DNA from: Rosettibacter primus
Lineage (GTDB): Bacteria; Bacteroidota; Ignavibacteria; Ignavibacteriales; Melioribacteraceae
Reading direction: 5' to 3'
Assembly (NCBI RefSeq): GCF_036860675.1
Contig: NZ_JAYKGK010000004.1
Span: 62,001 to 126,000 of the forward strand
DNA length: 64,000 nt
In this document: positions 1 through 8,555 of the stretch, in pieces
Position numbering within the stretch: position 1 is the first letter of the stretch
How the letters are laid out: every line of letters starts with the position of its first letter
Position numbers and translations under genes: made by a program
Notes under the pieces: generated by a model
Databases searched by the model: none
What the model saw: only the letters and a program-made list of their open reading frames with translations
Told to the model about the DNA's origin: nothing

Positions 1-1887
1 GTTTCTAAATGTTGCAACCATAATTTGAGCTAACTTAAGTGAATTACCATTTGAGAATATTCCAATAATATTTCCATACTGGTCAATGTTAAGATTGGAT
101 AAAGCTGCAGAAGCAGACCCATTTTGTGAAAGTGCTGCAATTTGTGAACTCAAGTTTGTTTGAGTAACTCCTGCTGTCCCTTTACCAAAGTCTAAATCAA
201 CAATTTGAACTTCTGCACCTGTAGCTGGTGTAAATGTAATTTGTGGAGTTGGCGGTGTAGTTGTAACCTGATTACCAGCCTGCCATATACTTTGAATTTG
301 TCCACTTGCATCAAAATAAATTTCACCAAATGCATTTGGGCTTAATGTTCCGCTTGTTGTTGGCACACTAACTTTCCAGCTCCATCTGTTATTATCAATA
401 TGTTCAAATGTTATAGATAAAGTATGTGAATTCCCAAGAGAATCAAAAATTGTTACTGCACCTAATACTGGCTCTGGAACTTCGCCTTTATCAACTCTGC
501 TTATTGGATTTGTAGTGGCATTTAAGTTTGTTAAAGAATTCAAATTAATTTTGAAATCAAGCTTATTTGTTGAATTTGAGAAATTAACATTAGTTTCACT
601 GCCATCTTCTATTCCAGTTAATAATCCAGTAATTGAATCGAAGGATAATTTTATTTTACCATCACCATAAGGGGAAGCTAACGGTTCTGAATCGTCATCA
701 TTACTTGCTGTATTTTCATTATTTACTAATAATCCGTCACTATCAAAAATTTTATAATAGTAATACCAATCAGAACCATCAAATTCATAATAATTTACTA
801 ATGAGAATTCTTTACCATCTTTACTATAAATTTTATTCCCTGTAACTGGTTGAACAGTTCTATCAATACTTGAACTTCCTGCTAAGTTGGTAATTTCTGT
901 TAAATCAATTTTGAATTTTAAATCTTGGAAGTCGGGCTCATCATCATCATTTGCATCATATAATCCAATATCAACAATATCAGTTCCATCGAATTCAATT
1001 GATTCGGTTTTATCATTTGCAGAAGAAATACTACTTTGTTGAGAATTATATAATTGATACTTCATTTCCCATTTACTTGAAACGGAATTATACTCAAATT
1101 TATAGTATAAATAATAAGGTTGATTTTTATTATCGTAAACAAGCATTTCCTTATAACCATCAACTATATCTGTATCACTCGAGCTTGGATTGGGATATGG
1201 TGTTGTTGTATCTGAACTGCTTAAGTTTCCAAACATTTTTAGGTTATAAGTATAACCATCATCAGGGTATCTTGAATTTATAGGTGCAGTATTACTTAAG
1301 TTACCAACTAAATCTACAACATCAGTTCTAATTGTAGGTGAACTGCTTTGCAAGTTACCACCCCATGAAACATTCGTAGTTTTTACTGCAGGTAATCTCA
1401 TGTTTTTATCAATTACAATATCCTGCAAAGTTGTTCCTGGAGGAATTTCACCCAAGCCATTTGCAATTTTACCTTGAACAACTGCGCCGTTTTGAGGGTT
1501 AACAAGTTTGCCGTCTGCATCAAAAATAAATGCACCGGCACGGGAATATAGCTGCTGACCATTGCTCTTTAATATGAACAATCCTGGTCCCTGCAATGCT
1601 AAATCTGTAGTTATACCAGTTCTTTCAAAAGTTCCCTGGTTCCAGTTGCGGTCAATTGAATTAATCTTGGTACCTAATCCAATTTGAAATGAATTTGTTC
1701 CACCAGTTGATGCTGTTGGATTAGTACCAGCTTTAACAAACTGATTGAAAGTATCACTAAAAGTAACTCGTGAACCTTTGTAACCAATTGTGTTAACATT
1801 AGAAATATTGTTACCAATAACATCCATCATAGATTGATGGTTACGAAGACCGGACACTCCGGCAAAGAGTGAGTTTAGAAGTGCCAT
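1..1887 (-). CDS. flgE: Flagellar hook protein FlgE, 3' end cut by window edge
   Basis: An open frame runs from an ATG at 1887 to base 1 without a stop (629 residues visible). The N-terminus carries the hallmark of rod/hook/filament axial proteins: MALLNSLFAGVSGLRNHQ, then a GNNISNVNTIGYK segment near residues 25-37. Flagellar hook subunits polymerise outside the cell into the universal joint after export by the type III apparatus. The start has a near-perfect Shine-Dalgarno, AAAGGAGG, five to six bases upstream. At more than 629 residues it is much longer than the enteric protein of about 400, with a large Asp/Ser/Asn-rich middle (for example DANDDDEPDFQD near residue 310) that probably forms surface domains. 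It is the last visible gene of the flgB-flgE operon. The family call is firm. Paralogy with FlgF/FlgG is unlikely given flgD and fliK directly upstream. Confidence 0.93.
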   Translation of the reverse strand, partial: MALLNSLFAGVSGLRNHQSMMDVIGNNISNVNTIGYKGSRVTFSDTFNQFVKAGTNPTASTGGTNSFQIGLGTKINSIDRNWNQGTFERTGITTDLALQGPGLFILKSNGQQLYSRAGAFIFDADGKLVNPQNGAVVQGKIANGLGEIPPGTTLQDIVIDKNMRLPAVKTTNVSWGGNLQSSSPTIRTDVVDLVGNLSNTAPINSRYPDDGYTYNLKMFGNLSSSDTTTPYPNPSSSDTDIVDGYKEMLVYDNKNQPYYLYYKFEYNSVSSKWEMKYQLYNSQQSSISSANDKTESIEFDGTDIVDIGLYDANDDDEPDFQDLKFKIDLTEITNLAGSSSIDRTVQPVTGNKIYSKDGKEFSLVNYYEFDGSDWYYYYKIFDSDGLLVNNENTASNDDDSEPLASPYGDGKIKLSFDSITGLLTGIEDGSETNVNFSNSTNKLDFKINLNSLTNLNATTNPISRVDKGEVPEPVLGAVTIFDSLGNSHTLSITFEHIDNNRWSWKVSVPTTSGTLSPNAFGEIYFDASGQIQSIWQAGNQVTTTPPTPQITFTPATGAEVQIVDLDFGKGTAGVTQTNLSSQIAALSQNGSASAALSNLNIDQYGNIIGIFSNGNSLKLAQIMVATFRN

Positions 1888-1910
1888 ATTTAACCTCCTT
1901 TAGATTTTTT

Positions 1911-1965
1911 GATTCGGCTTCAGTCAGTCCACCGAATCTGGAGCGTCCTCGGAAGGTCCCGCTCC
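1911..1965 (-). promoter_or_regulatory. Two tandem GC-rich hairpins in the flgE leader
   Basis: In the 99 bases between the upstream gene and flgE, two stem-loops are separated by one base. Hairpin A is GGAGCG (1940-1945) pairing with CGCTCC (1960-1965), with an inner CCT/AGG stem around a CGGA loop. Hairpin B is GATTCGG (1911-1917) pairing with CCGAATC (1932-1938). Both apical regions are 14 bases and, on the minus-strand RNA, both contain GGAC. The AAGGAGG ribosome site follows 11 bases later. These are among the most GC-rich bases in the first 12 kb. There is no U-tract, so this is not a simple terminator. It is probably a translational or RNA-processing control site for hook protein, and the GGA-bearing loops resemble CsrA targets. 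The function is inferred. Confidence 0.5.
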
Positions 1966-1986
1966 ATTGTTTATTACTTTAGTTAA

Positions 1987-2364
1987 TTAAAATGCAAATA
2001 CTACACTATCAATATTTGTAAAAACACTTTCGTTCGAGTTTTCGACCTCGATTGCAGTTACAACAGTACGATTCGGAATATTGACAATAAATGCAGTGTT
2101 ATTCATTAATATTAAAGAATCACGCGAACCTTTTGCTTCTGCTTTTTCTACAGCATCTTGAATCTTTGCAATTTCTTCTTCACTTAATTGAATTTTTCTG
2201 GATTCCAATCTTTTCATAGCATGATTCGAAAATTTAATTTTCTCAAGCTCTTCCTTAAATATCGAATCAAAAGATGCTTTAACCGGGTCACGGTGATTCC
2301 TTACCGAATCGCTGCTGCCTGTAATCGGAATAAATGGAACAGATATTCCATTAATTTCCGGCAT
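1987..2364 (-). CDS. TIGR02530-type flagellar operon protein
   Basis: This is a 125-residue protein of the small family found between flgD and flgE in many flagellated bacteria (TIGR02530, 'flg_new'). Its signature is a central KFSNHAMKRLESRKIQL segment near residues 44-60, then an acidic helix and a DSLILMNNTAFIVNIPNRTVVTAI strand region. It is thought to assist hook assembly, but its biochemical role is not established. The ATG overlaps the flgD stop as TAATG, and flgD's last codons contain a strong GGAGGTGAT ribosome site, so the two genes are probably translationally coupled. It has no signal peptide and no membrane segment. Confidence 0.8.
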   Translation of the reverse strand: MPEINGISVPFIPITGSSDSVRNHRDPVKASFDSIFKEELEKIKFSNHAMKRLESRKIQLSEEEIAKIQDAVEKAEAKGSRDSLILMNNTAFIVNIPNRTVVTAIEVENSNESVFTNIDSVVFAF

Positions 2365-3041
2365 TAATTATCACCTCCCTTTTTATTGATTATTTCAAGT
2401 ATATCTCCAGCTGAATATTGAGCACCATTAATAATTAGAAGTGTTCCATTTTCTGTATACTTTATTCCATCAATTAATCCAAGAACATACGATGTAACAT
2501 TTACACCATTATCTTTATAATCACTTGCTATCACTTCGAACTTATAATCCCCATTAATTACTTTTTCACCATTATTATCGGTTAAATCCCACAAAAGTTT
2601 ATTGCTGCCTTTTCTATTAGAAGCTTCAATTGATTTAATTAAAGTTCCATATTGATTGTAAATATTTACTTTTACTGATTTAACACCTTCAGGCAAATCA
2701 TATCCAATGCTAATATTTTCTTGTCCATTCACTTGAATTTCTTTCGAATTTACTTTTACTTCCTTACCAATCAAATTTGCAAGCATAGTATTGTTAATTG
2801 ATTGAGTAAGCATATAATTTGCATCTATACTTTGCTTTAGATAGGAATTTAAATTTGTTATTTGCTCGAGTGAACTGAACTGTGCTAATTGAGCAGCATA
2901 TTCAGTTCCATCCATCGGATTTAAAGGGTCTTGATTTTTTAATTGAGCAATCATCAGCTTTAAAAAATCATCTTTCCCCAACACACTTTTGTTCGAAGAT
3001 ACTGTCGTAGTGTTCGAATTGTTATTAACCCCGCTTACCAT
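2364..3041 (-). CDS. flgD: Flagellar hook assembly (cap) protein FlgD
   Basis: The 225-residue protein has the FlgD N-terminal signature: LGKDDFLKLMIAQLKNQDPLNPMDGTEYAAQLAQFSSLEQ is visible from about residue 21 to 60. A FlgD Ig-like/Tudor-type domain follows, with the GTLIKSIEA...WDLTDNNGEKVINGDYKFEV pattern near 130-170. FlgD caps the growing hook and is required for FlgE polymerisation. It lies between fliK and the TIGR02530 gene. A GAGAGG ribosome site precedes the ATG. Length is normal for the family. Confidence 0.95.
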   Translation of the reverse strand: MVSGVNNNSNTTTVSSNKSVLGKDDFLKLMIAQLKNQDPLNPMDGTEYAAQLAQFSSLEQITNLNSYLKQSIDANYMLTQSINNTMLANLIGKEVKVNSKEIQVNGQENISIGYDLPEGVKSVKVNIYNQYGTLIKSIEASNRKGSNKLLWDLTDNNGEKVINGDYKFEVIASDYKDNGVNVTSYVLGLIDGIKYTENGTLLIINGAQYSAGDILEIINKKGGDN

Positions 3042-3051
3042 TTTTTGCCTC

Positions 3052-5592
3052 TCATATTAAATAATCATATGTGTTATAGCCCATCAATTTCTTTGTTGAT
3101 GGAGCTTTTGGATTTTCTACTTTAATTTCTTTACTGTAAGATTTTGAGTAAGATTTTTTCTTGATATTAGAATTTCTTAAAGATTTTTGTTCATAATTTC
3201 CTAAGCTTACATTGACATCATTTAGTTGAATTCCTGATGACTGCAATGAATTTTTTAATTGCTCAATATTATTCTGTATTAATAGCTTAACCTGTTCATT
3301 CTCAACTTCAATATTTGCACGCAGTTGATTTTCTATAAAGTCAATCGAAAGAGTAAGTTTACCAAGATTTTCTGGACTTAATTGAAACGTAATGCTTTGT
3401 TTGTTTCCGCTGTTGATATATTTTGAAAGTTCTTCCCCAATTTGATTGGCATTAATTACTTTTATTGTTTCTTTTAAATTCCCAAATTCATTCTGAATTT
3501 TGCTCTTTAATGTATTTATCTGATTATCAGTCAATTCAATTTTGGAACTTGAATTTTCATGAGTACTTGCCTGTATATTTTTAGATAGTTCTTTTGTAAC
3601 CATTTGTTCAGATTTACTTATATTTTTTTCAAAATCTTCAGCTATTGATTCTGCCTGCTGTAATGTTTTCTTTGTTCCTTTTTCATCTTTACTGCCTTTA
3701 GAAAAATTAGTTTCGTTTGAGCTGTAAGTTTGGTTTACTTTAATTTCATTTATTCTTAAAGATTGAGAATCAACATTTTCATTTAATCCGGGTTTATGAG
3801 TCAAATTAATTTGATTTGTATTTACATCGACTTTATTATTTTCATCTAATTTACTTGTATTAATTGATTTTGTTTTATCAGAAACATCTGATGTTTGATT
3901 CTTTTTATTTTCATTTATGAATGACTTTAAACTTACTTTCGAAAAACTTTCAATTAATTTTTCTGGCTGTGTTTCTTTTATCTGTTCAGAACTCTCAGAA
4001 CTTGCATTTTGATTATTATAAACTTCATTTGAATAAGATTGACTCTTGAAATTTCCTGATGTTTTAATATCTCCTTTTTGACCAGCATTTTTTACTTCAA
4101 TTTTTATGCTTTCTACATTTAATTCATTTATTTTACTTTCGAATTCATTTGCAGCAAATTCATTTTTAACCTGAGTAAAATCTTTTTTATTAACATCTGC
4201 CGATTTATTATCGATGACTTCTGGATTAAACTTCTTTATATCCTGCTCAGCCGCATCTTTAATAACTCTTACTTTGGAAAATTTCCCTCCAGTTAATAAA
4301 CGAAAATCTATTTCAGAACTTGTGGAAGGAATAAAACTACTTTCTTTTAATGGATTGACTTTATTGAAAAGATGAATGGAATTATTAGAAGATTGCTCGA
4401 ACTCTTTTTTTATATCTTTTTGTTGAGCATAAGAATATTCATCAACAATATTTTTATTCTCTTTAATTTGATTTAATCCATTTGCAGAATCATACTTTTC
4501 TAAATTGATAACATTATTACTTTCGTCATATGTTTTATTAAATTGAACTTGATTTGACTTTTCATTGGCTTCAGATCTTTCAACAGGATTAATAACACCT
4601 GCAATTTTTGATGAATCAACTTCATCATTTGAAATAAAAACTTTTGTTTGTGTATCACTATTTTTTTCTAAGGATAAATTTTCATTAAAAGTGTATGCTT
4701 TAACATCTTTGCTTGGCGCATAAATAAAATTATTATTTTCAAATGATGTATGAATTACCTCCAATTTATAATACTTTACTTCAGAATTAGTATCTAATTG
4801 ATTTTCTATAGTCGTATTTTGCTCTGCATACTCATTTACTTTTGTTTTATCTAATTCATAAAAATTATTAAGGACTACATCATAGTTCTGATATTTATTC
4901 GAAGCAATGAAATCATTTTGCGATTTATTTCCCAGAAGCTTTTTATTGAATTTATTCTTGTTCTCGTTCGAAGGGTCGGTGCTTGAAATTGTTAATGTTA
5001 ATTTTTCTCCATTTGTTTTAAGAGTAACATTAAAAATATCTTTATTATCAATTGATTTAATTATTGCTTCAGGATTAAAGCCAATAAAATCATATTCACT
5101 TGAACCAAAAGAATTAGTTTGTTTGTTCTTTATTTCTTTTTCGTTGAGATATACAATATTTGAATCCTGGGAGTCATTGGTTTTAGAAAAATCTTTTTGT
5201 TTGAGCGACTCATTAATCTTATTAAAAAACAGTTCTAAGTTTTCGTTATCAAGAATAAAAATTTTTGAAGTAATATGAGCTGAATTAACATTAACTGAAC
5301 TGGAGTTTGATATAAGAGCAATATTTTCTAATAATTCTATTGCCTGCTGAATACCTTCAACGGTTTCTTTATTTGATTTGGTGATAGTTAAATTCTTCAA
5401 ATCATTTATATCAAGAAGTATCTCTTTTTCTGTAGAATTTATATTCGACTGGTTGGAGTCAAGTTCTTCTTCACAAATCTTAATGATATCTGAGAATAAA
5501 TAATTTTTGTTAGAATTACCCGATGAACTTAAAAAGTTCTTATTCTCAATTAAAAATGTTTTATCAAAAAATAATGGATTAAAGTTCATCAT
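3052..5592 (-). CDS. fliK: Hook-length control protein FliK
   Basis: The 846-residue protein is mostly low-complexity sequence rich in Asn, Lys, Ser and Glu. A compact C-terminal Flg_hook domain lies at about residues 710-815, recognisable by SITFQLSPENLGKLTLSID and the following NEQVKLLIQNNIEQLKNSL helix. FliK is a secreted ruler that switches the export gate from hook to filament substrates. It is about twice the length of enteric FliK (about 405). The two start codons ATGATG overlap the previous gene's TGA by four bases. The repetitive middle is poorly conserved in this family, so identification rests on the C-terminal domain and position before flgD. Confidence 0.85.
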   Translation of the reverse strand: MMNFNPLFFDKTFLIENKNFLSSSGNSNKNYLFSDIIKICEEELDSNQSNINSTEKEILLDINDLKNLTITKSNKETVEGIQQAIELLENIALISNSSSVNVNSAHITSKIFILDNENLELFFNKINESLKQKDFSKTNDSQDSNIVYLNEKEIKNKQTNSFGSSEYDFIGFNPEAIIKSIDNKDIFNVTLKTNGEKLTLTISSTDPSNENKNKFNKKLLGNKSQNDFIASNKYQNYDVVLNNFYELDKTKVNEYAEQNTTIENQLDTNSEVKYYKLEVIHTSFENNNFIYAPSKDVKAYTFNENLSLEKNSDTQTKVFISNDEVDSSKIAGVINPVERSEANEKSNQVQFNKTYDESNNVINLEKYDSANGLNQIKENKNIVDEYSYAQQKDIKKEFEQSSNNSIHLFNKVNPLKESSFIPSTSSEIDFRLLTGGKFSKVRVIKDAAEQDIKKFNPEVIDNKSADVNKKDFTQVKNEFAANEFESKINELNVESIKIEVKNAGQKGDIKTSGNFKSQSYSNEVYNNQNASSESSEQIKETQPEKLIESFSKVSLKSFINENKKNQTSDVSDKTKSINTSKLDENNKVDVNTNQINLTHKPGLNENVDSQSLRINEIKVNQTYSSNETNFSKGSKDEKGTKKTLQQAESIAEDFEKNISKSEQMVTKELSKNIQASTHENSSSKIELTDNQINTLKSKIQNEFGNLKETIKVINANQIGEELSKYINSGNKQSITFQLSPENLGKLTLSIDFIENQLRANIEVENEQVKLLIQNNIEQLKNSLQSSGIQLNDVNVSLGNYEQKSLRNSNIKKKSYSKSYSKEIKVENPKAPSTKKLMGYNTYDYLI

Positions 5593-6179
5593 TGCACACT
5601 AATTATTCTATTTGCCACTTCTGGTTTAAGTTCTGCAATTATTTCTGCTGCTTTTTTCTTCTTCATCGAAAAGATTATATCTCTTGCTATATTATCGGAA
5701 TAACTCTGAATAATTTTAGCAGCTTTTTTCGAATCCATTGCTTCATAAAGTTTTACTGTATTTTTAATCCAGACCTTGTAAGCACTATCTTTTTTTATTG
5801 CTTCTTTATTTTTATCAGGTTGAACATTGACCGGAACTACCTGTTTAGCTTCTTTTTCTGCTTTCAATCTTTTTAATTCTTCCAGCAAAATGCGCAAGCT
5901 ATCAATCAATACAGAATCTTTTACATTCATTGATAAAACGTCATAAGCTGATTTTTCTTTATAAGCTTGAAGAGAGTCAATGAGTTCTTTTCTCAACTTT
6001 GAAATATTTTTACTTAAGTTAACTGGTGGTACATCTGATTTAGTTGCTTGAATATTACTTACTGGAGTAAAATCAAATGTAAATACATTTCTGTAATTTG
6101 ATGCTGCATAAATCATTAATAATGTCACGATAATAAATGCAGCTGTAAATGCAAATCCATAAATAATTTTTTCTTTCAC
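5589..6179 (-). CDS. MotE-like membrane protein of the flagellar operon
   Basis: The 196-residue protein has one N-terminal membrane segment (about residues 7-26), then a periplasmic-type coiled region. The C-terminal helical domain reads KLYEAMDSKKAAKIIQSYSD and AAEIIAELKPEVANRIIS, the pattern of the MgtE-N-like domain of MotE/FlgY-type proteins. Such proteins sit beside fliJ and fliK and are thought to act at the stator or export gate. The start is GTG, overlapping the fliJ stop as GTGA. The next ATG would remove part of the membrane helix, so GTG is preferred. Exact function is uncertain. Confidence 0.65.
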   Translation of the reverse strand: MKEKIIYGFAFTAAFIIVTLLMIYAASNYRNVFTFDFTPVSNIQATKSDVPPVNLSKNISKLRKELIDSLQAYKEKSAYDVLSMNVKDSVLIDSLRILLEELKRLKAEKEAKQVVPVNVQPDKNKEAIKKDSAYKVWIKNTVKLYEAMDSKKAAKIIQSYSDNIARDIIFSMKKKKAAEIIAELKPEVANRIISVQ

Positions 6180-6613
6180 GATTCTTTCCTGTTAAAATTA
6201 TTTATAGCAATTTCATTCAGTTGTTTTAGTTCTTCTCTATTTGATTCAAATAAAAAATCTTCATATTGTTTTTCTTTTAATGCTTCGAGTATTTTTTTTT
6301 CTTTCTTACGTTCAAGTAATTCATTTAATTTTTGTGACTTCTTGATATTCCAATCTTCTATTTTTCTTCCCAAATTCGAAATTTCTTTTTCTAATGTCCT
6401 GCAAAGTGATTTTGCGCTTTTATAATCAATTGCTTTTATCTTTCCGCTGCTAATTTTATCTCCAAGTATCTTTCTCTTTGTTATTAATTTCTTTTTTTCA
6501 TCTTCGAGTTTTTCAATTTCTTTTTCTATTTCTGAAATTTCTTTTAATATTTTTTTTTCAAGTACTTCTTTAATTCTTAAAATTGATTCATACTTATAAA
6601 CAAACTTCGACAT
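6176..6613 (-). CDS. fliJ: FliJ-like flagellar export chaperone
   Basis: The 145-residue protein is almost entirely heptad-like, Lys/Glu-rich helix (KILKEISEIEKEIEKLEDEK and similar), as expected for the FliJ antiparallel coiled coil that inserts into the FliI hexamer. It lies immediately downstream of fliI, its ATG overlapping the fliI stop in TGATG. FliJ sequences diverge strongly, so the call rests on length, coiled-coil character and gene order. The N-terminal FVYKYESILRIKE is typical of the family's first helix. Confidence 0.78.
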   Translation of the reverse strand: MSKFVYKYESILRIKEVLEKKILKEISEIEKEIEKLEDEKKKLITKRKILGDKISSGKIKAIDYKSAKSLCRTLEKEISNLGRKIEDWNIKKSQKLNELLERKKEKKILEALKEKQYEDFLFESNREELKQLNEIAINNFNRKES

Positions 6614-7935
6614 CAGTTATCCATTATGTGATATAATTTATCTATAGTATCAGGATAATTTGCTTTTTCAAAAATATCCTGCTTCAGAAATGTTCTTAAT
6701 TGATTAATTTTGCTTATAGCTCTGTCAATTTGCGGATTGCTTCCTTTTACATAAGCACCAATGTTAATTAAATCTTCTGCTTCTCGATAAGTTGCAAGCA
6801 ATTCATTAAATGCCATAATTTTTTTATAATGTTCCTGGTCAATAATATCAGGCATAACTCTGCTTACACTTTGAAGAGTATCAATAGCAGGATAATGGCC
6901 TTTATTTGCAAGTTTTCTTGAAAGAACAATATGTCCATCAAGAATCGAACGAACTGCATCTGCAATCGGTTCGACCATATCATCCCCGTCTACAAGAACT
7001 GTATAAATTCCAGTTATTGAACCGCGTTCAGAATTTCCTGCACGTTCGAGAAGTTTTGGAAGTATAGCAAAAACAGAAGGTGTATAACCTTTTGTCGTAG
7101 GCGGTTCTCCTATAGTTAATCCAATTTCTCTTTGAGCCATAGCAAAACGAGTTACAGAATCCATCATGAGCATTACATCTAAACCCAAATCTCTAAAATA
7201 TTCAGCTATAGTTGTTCCAACATAAGCACCTTTCATTCTAATTAATGGGGATTTATCACTTGTTGCTACAACAACTACTGAACGTTTTAATCCTTCTTCA
7301 CCAAGATCTTTTTCTATGAATTCGCGGACTTCTCTTCCTCTCTCTCCAATAAGAGTAATAACATTTACATCTGCACTTGTATTTCTTGCAATCATACCAA
7401 GAGTTACACTTTTACCAACCCCACTTCCAGCAAAAATTCCAATTCTCTGACCTTTACCAATTGTTAATAATCCATCAATTGCACGAATTCCTGTTTGAAT
7501 TGGTGTAGTAATTCTTTTTCTTTCAAGTGGATTAGGTGGTTCACGATGTGCTTCTCTGTATGATGTATAAAAAATTTCTCCCTTGCCATCGATTGGATTT
7601 CCAAGTCCATCAATAACTCTTCCAAGTAATTCTTTTCCTACTCCTACTGTAAATCCTTTTCCTGTTGCTTTAATTTCGCATGCAGGAGAAATATTATGAA
7701 CTTCGCCAAGAGCAATAGATAAGACTTTACCGTTCTTAAAACCAACTACTTCTGATTTACAGATTTCATTTCCATTTTGGTCTACAATTGTGCATACTTC
7801 TCCCATTACAACATTTGGTCCTACTGATACAATAATTAATCCAACAACATCAACTACTTTTCCATTTACTTTTAATGTATCAGATTTTGAAATCACTTTC
7901 TGATATCGTTCGAGTATGTCACTTACAATATTCAT
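6613..7935 (-). CDS. fliI: Flagellum-specific type III export ATPase FliI
   Basis: The 440-residue protein is a cytoplasmic ATPase that energises and orders substrate entry to the flagellar export gate. Visible motifs are the Walker A loop IFAGSGVGKSVTLG near residue 168, the DVMLMMDSVTRFAMAQREIG Walker B region, and the EPPTTKGYTPSVFAILPKLLERAG segment characteristic of FliI and type III ATPases. Length is standard. The start overlaps the fliH stop by four bases (ATGA). It is flanked by fliH and fliJ, its regulator and coupling partner. Confidence 0.97.
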   Translation of the reverse strand: MNIVSDILERYQKVISKSDTLKVNGKVVDVVGLIIVSVGPNVVMGEVCTIVDQNGNEICKSEVVGFKNGKVLSIALGEVHNISPACEIKATGKGFTVGVGKELLGRVIDGLGNPIDGKGEIFYTSYREAHREPPNPLERKRITTPIQTGIRAIDGLLTIGKGQRIGIFAGSGVGKSVTLGMIARNTSADVNVITLIGERGREVREFIEKDLGEEGLKRSVVVVATSDKSPLIRMKGAYVGTTIAEYFRDLGLDVMLMMDSVTRFAMAQREIGLTIGEPPTTKGYTPSVFAILPKLLERAGNSERGSITGIYTVLVDGDDMVEPIADAVRSILDGHIVLSRKLANKGHYPAIDTLQSVSRVMPDIIDQEHYKKIMAFNELLATYREAEDLINIGAYVKGSNPQIDRAISKINQLRTFLKQDIFEKANYPDTIDKLYHIMDN

Positions 7936-8555
7936 TTTTCTTTCTTAGGAATACTTTCTTCTAATTTTTTTCTTAATTCATCAAGTTGACTTGAAATTCT
8001 TGCATCAACATTTCCAATTTCTGTTTCTACAAGACAACCTCCTTTTTCAATTCTATTATCGGGTTCAAATTTTATTTTATTGAAAGAACTGTTATTCAAA
8101 AGATTTTTGCTGTATTCATTCAACTTATCGAGGTCATCAGGATTTAATCTAATTTTTACTTCATTTGCTCCTATAATTTTTGAAATTGCTGCTTTGAGAT
8201 TTTCGTTTATTAAAGTCGCAATTTCAATTTCACGTTGAAGTATTTTTTTAGAAATTTCATACGCAGTATTAATTACAAGGCTTTCAAAAGCAGTTTCAAA
8301 TTCTTCCATTCTCTGGTCGTATGCAGAAAGTATGTTAAAAACCTCTTCGTATTTTTTATAAAGTTTTTCAGAAAATTCTTTTTCTAAATCTCTTCTTAAT
8401 TTTTGCTGACCATCATTAAAACCTTTCTTATACGCATCTTCAATTCTCTTTTGTATTGATTCAGCTTCCCTTTCTTCCTGAATTGACTCTTCACCAGAAA
8501 GAACTTTTACAATGGGTTTAGCTTTTCCTGCAGTAACTTTCAGAACATTAGACAT
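7932..8555 (-). CDS. fliH: FliH, regulator of the FliI ATPase
   Basis: The 207-residue protein has long charged helices, including an AYKKGFNDGQQKLRRDLEKE stretch. The C-terminal domain has EISKKILQREIEIATLINENLKAAI and a final KGGCLVETEIGNVDARISSQL strand-helix, the FliH/HrpE/V-ATPase E-subunit pattern. FliH dimers hold FliI and dock it to the C-ring. The frame stays open upstream to 8609, but that would overlap fliG by 62 bases. The ATG at 8555 gives an 8-base ATGTCTAA overlap with the fliG stop, the same geometry as two junctions in the che operon, so it is preferred. Confidence 0.85.
   Translation of the reverse strand: MSNVLKVTAGKAKPIVKVLSGEESIQEEREAESIQKRIEDAYKKGFNDGQQKLRRDLEKEFSEKLYKKYEEVFNILSAYDQRMEEFETAFESLVINTAYEISKKILQREIEIATLINENLKAAISKIIGANEVKIRLNPDDLDKLNEYSKNLLNNSSFNKIKFEPDNRIEKGGCLVETEIGNVDARISSQLDELRKKLEESIPKKEK

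Noticed and set aside
633..1283. Two plus-strand open frames (633-845 and 951-1283) rich in His, Tyr and Gln
   Set aside because: They are antisense to the clearly coding flgE frame, and their odd composition is what the complement of Asp/Asn-rich codons gives.
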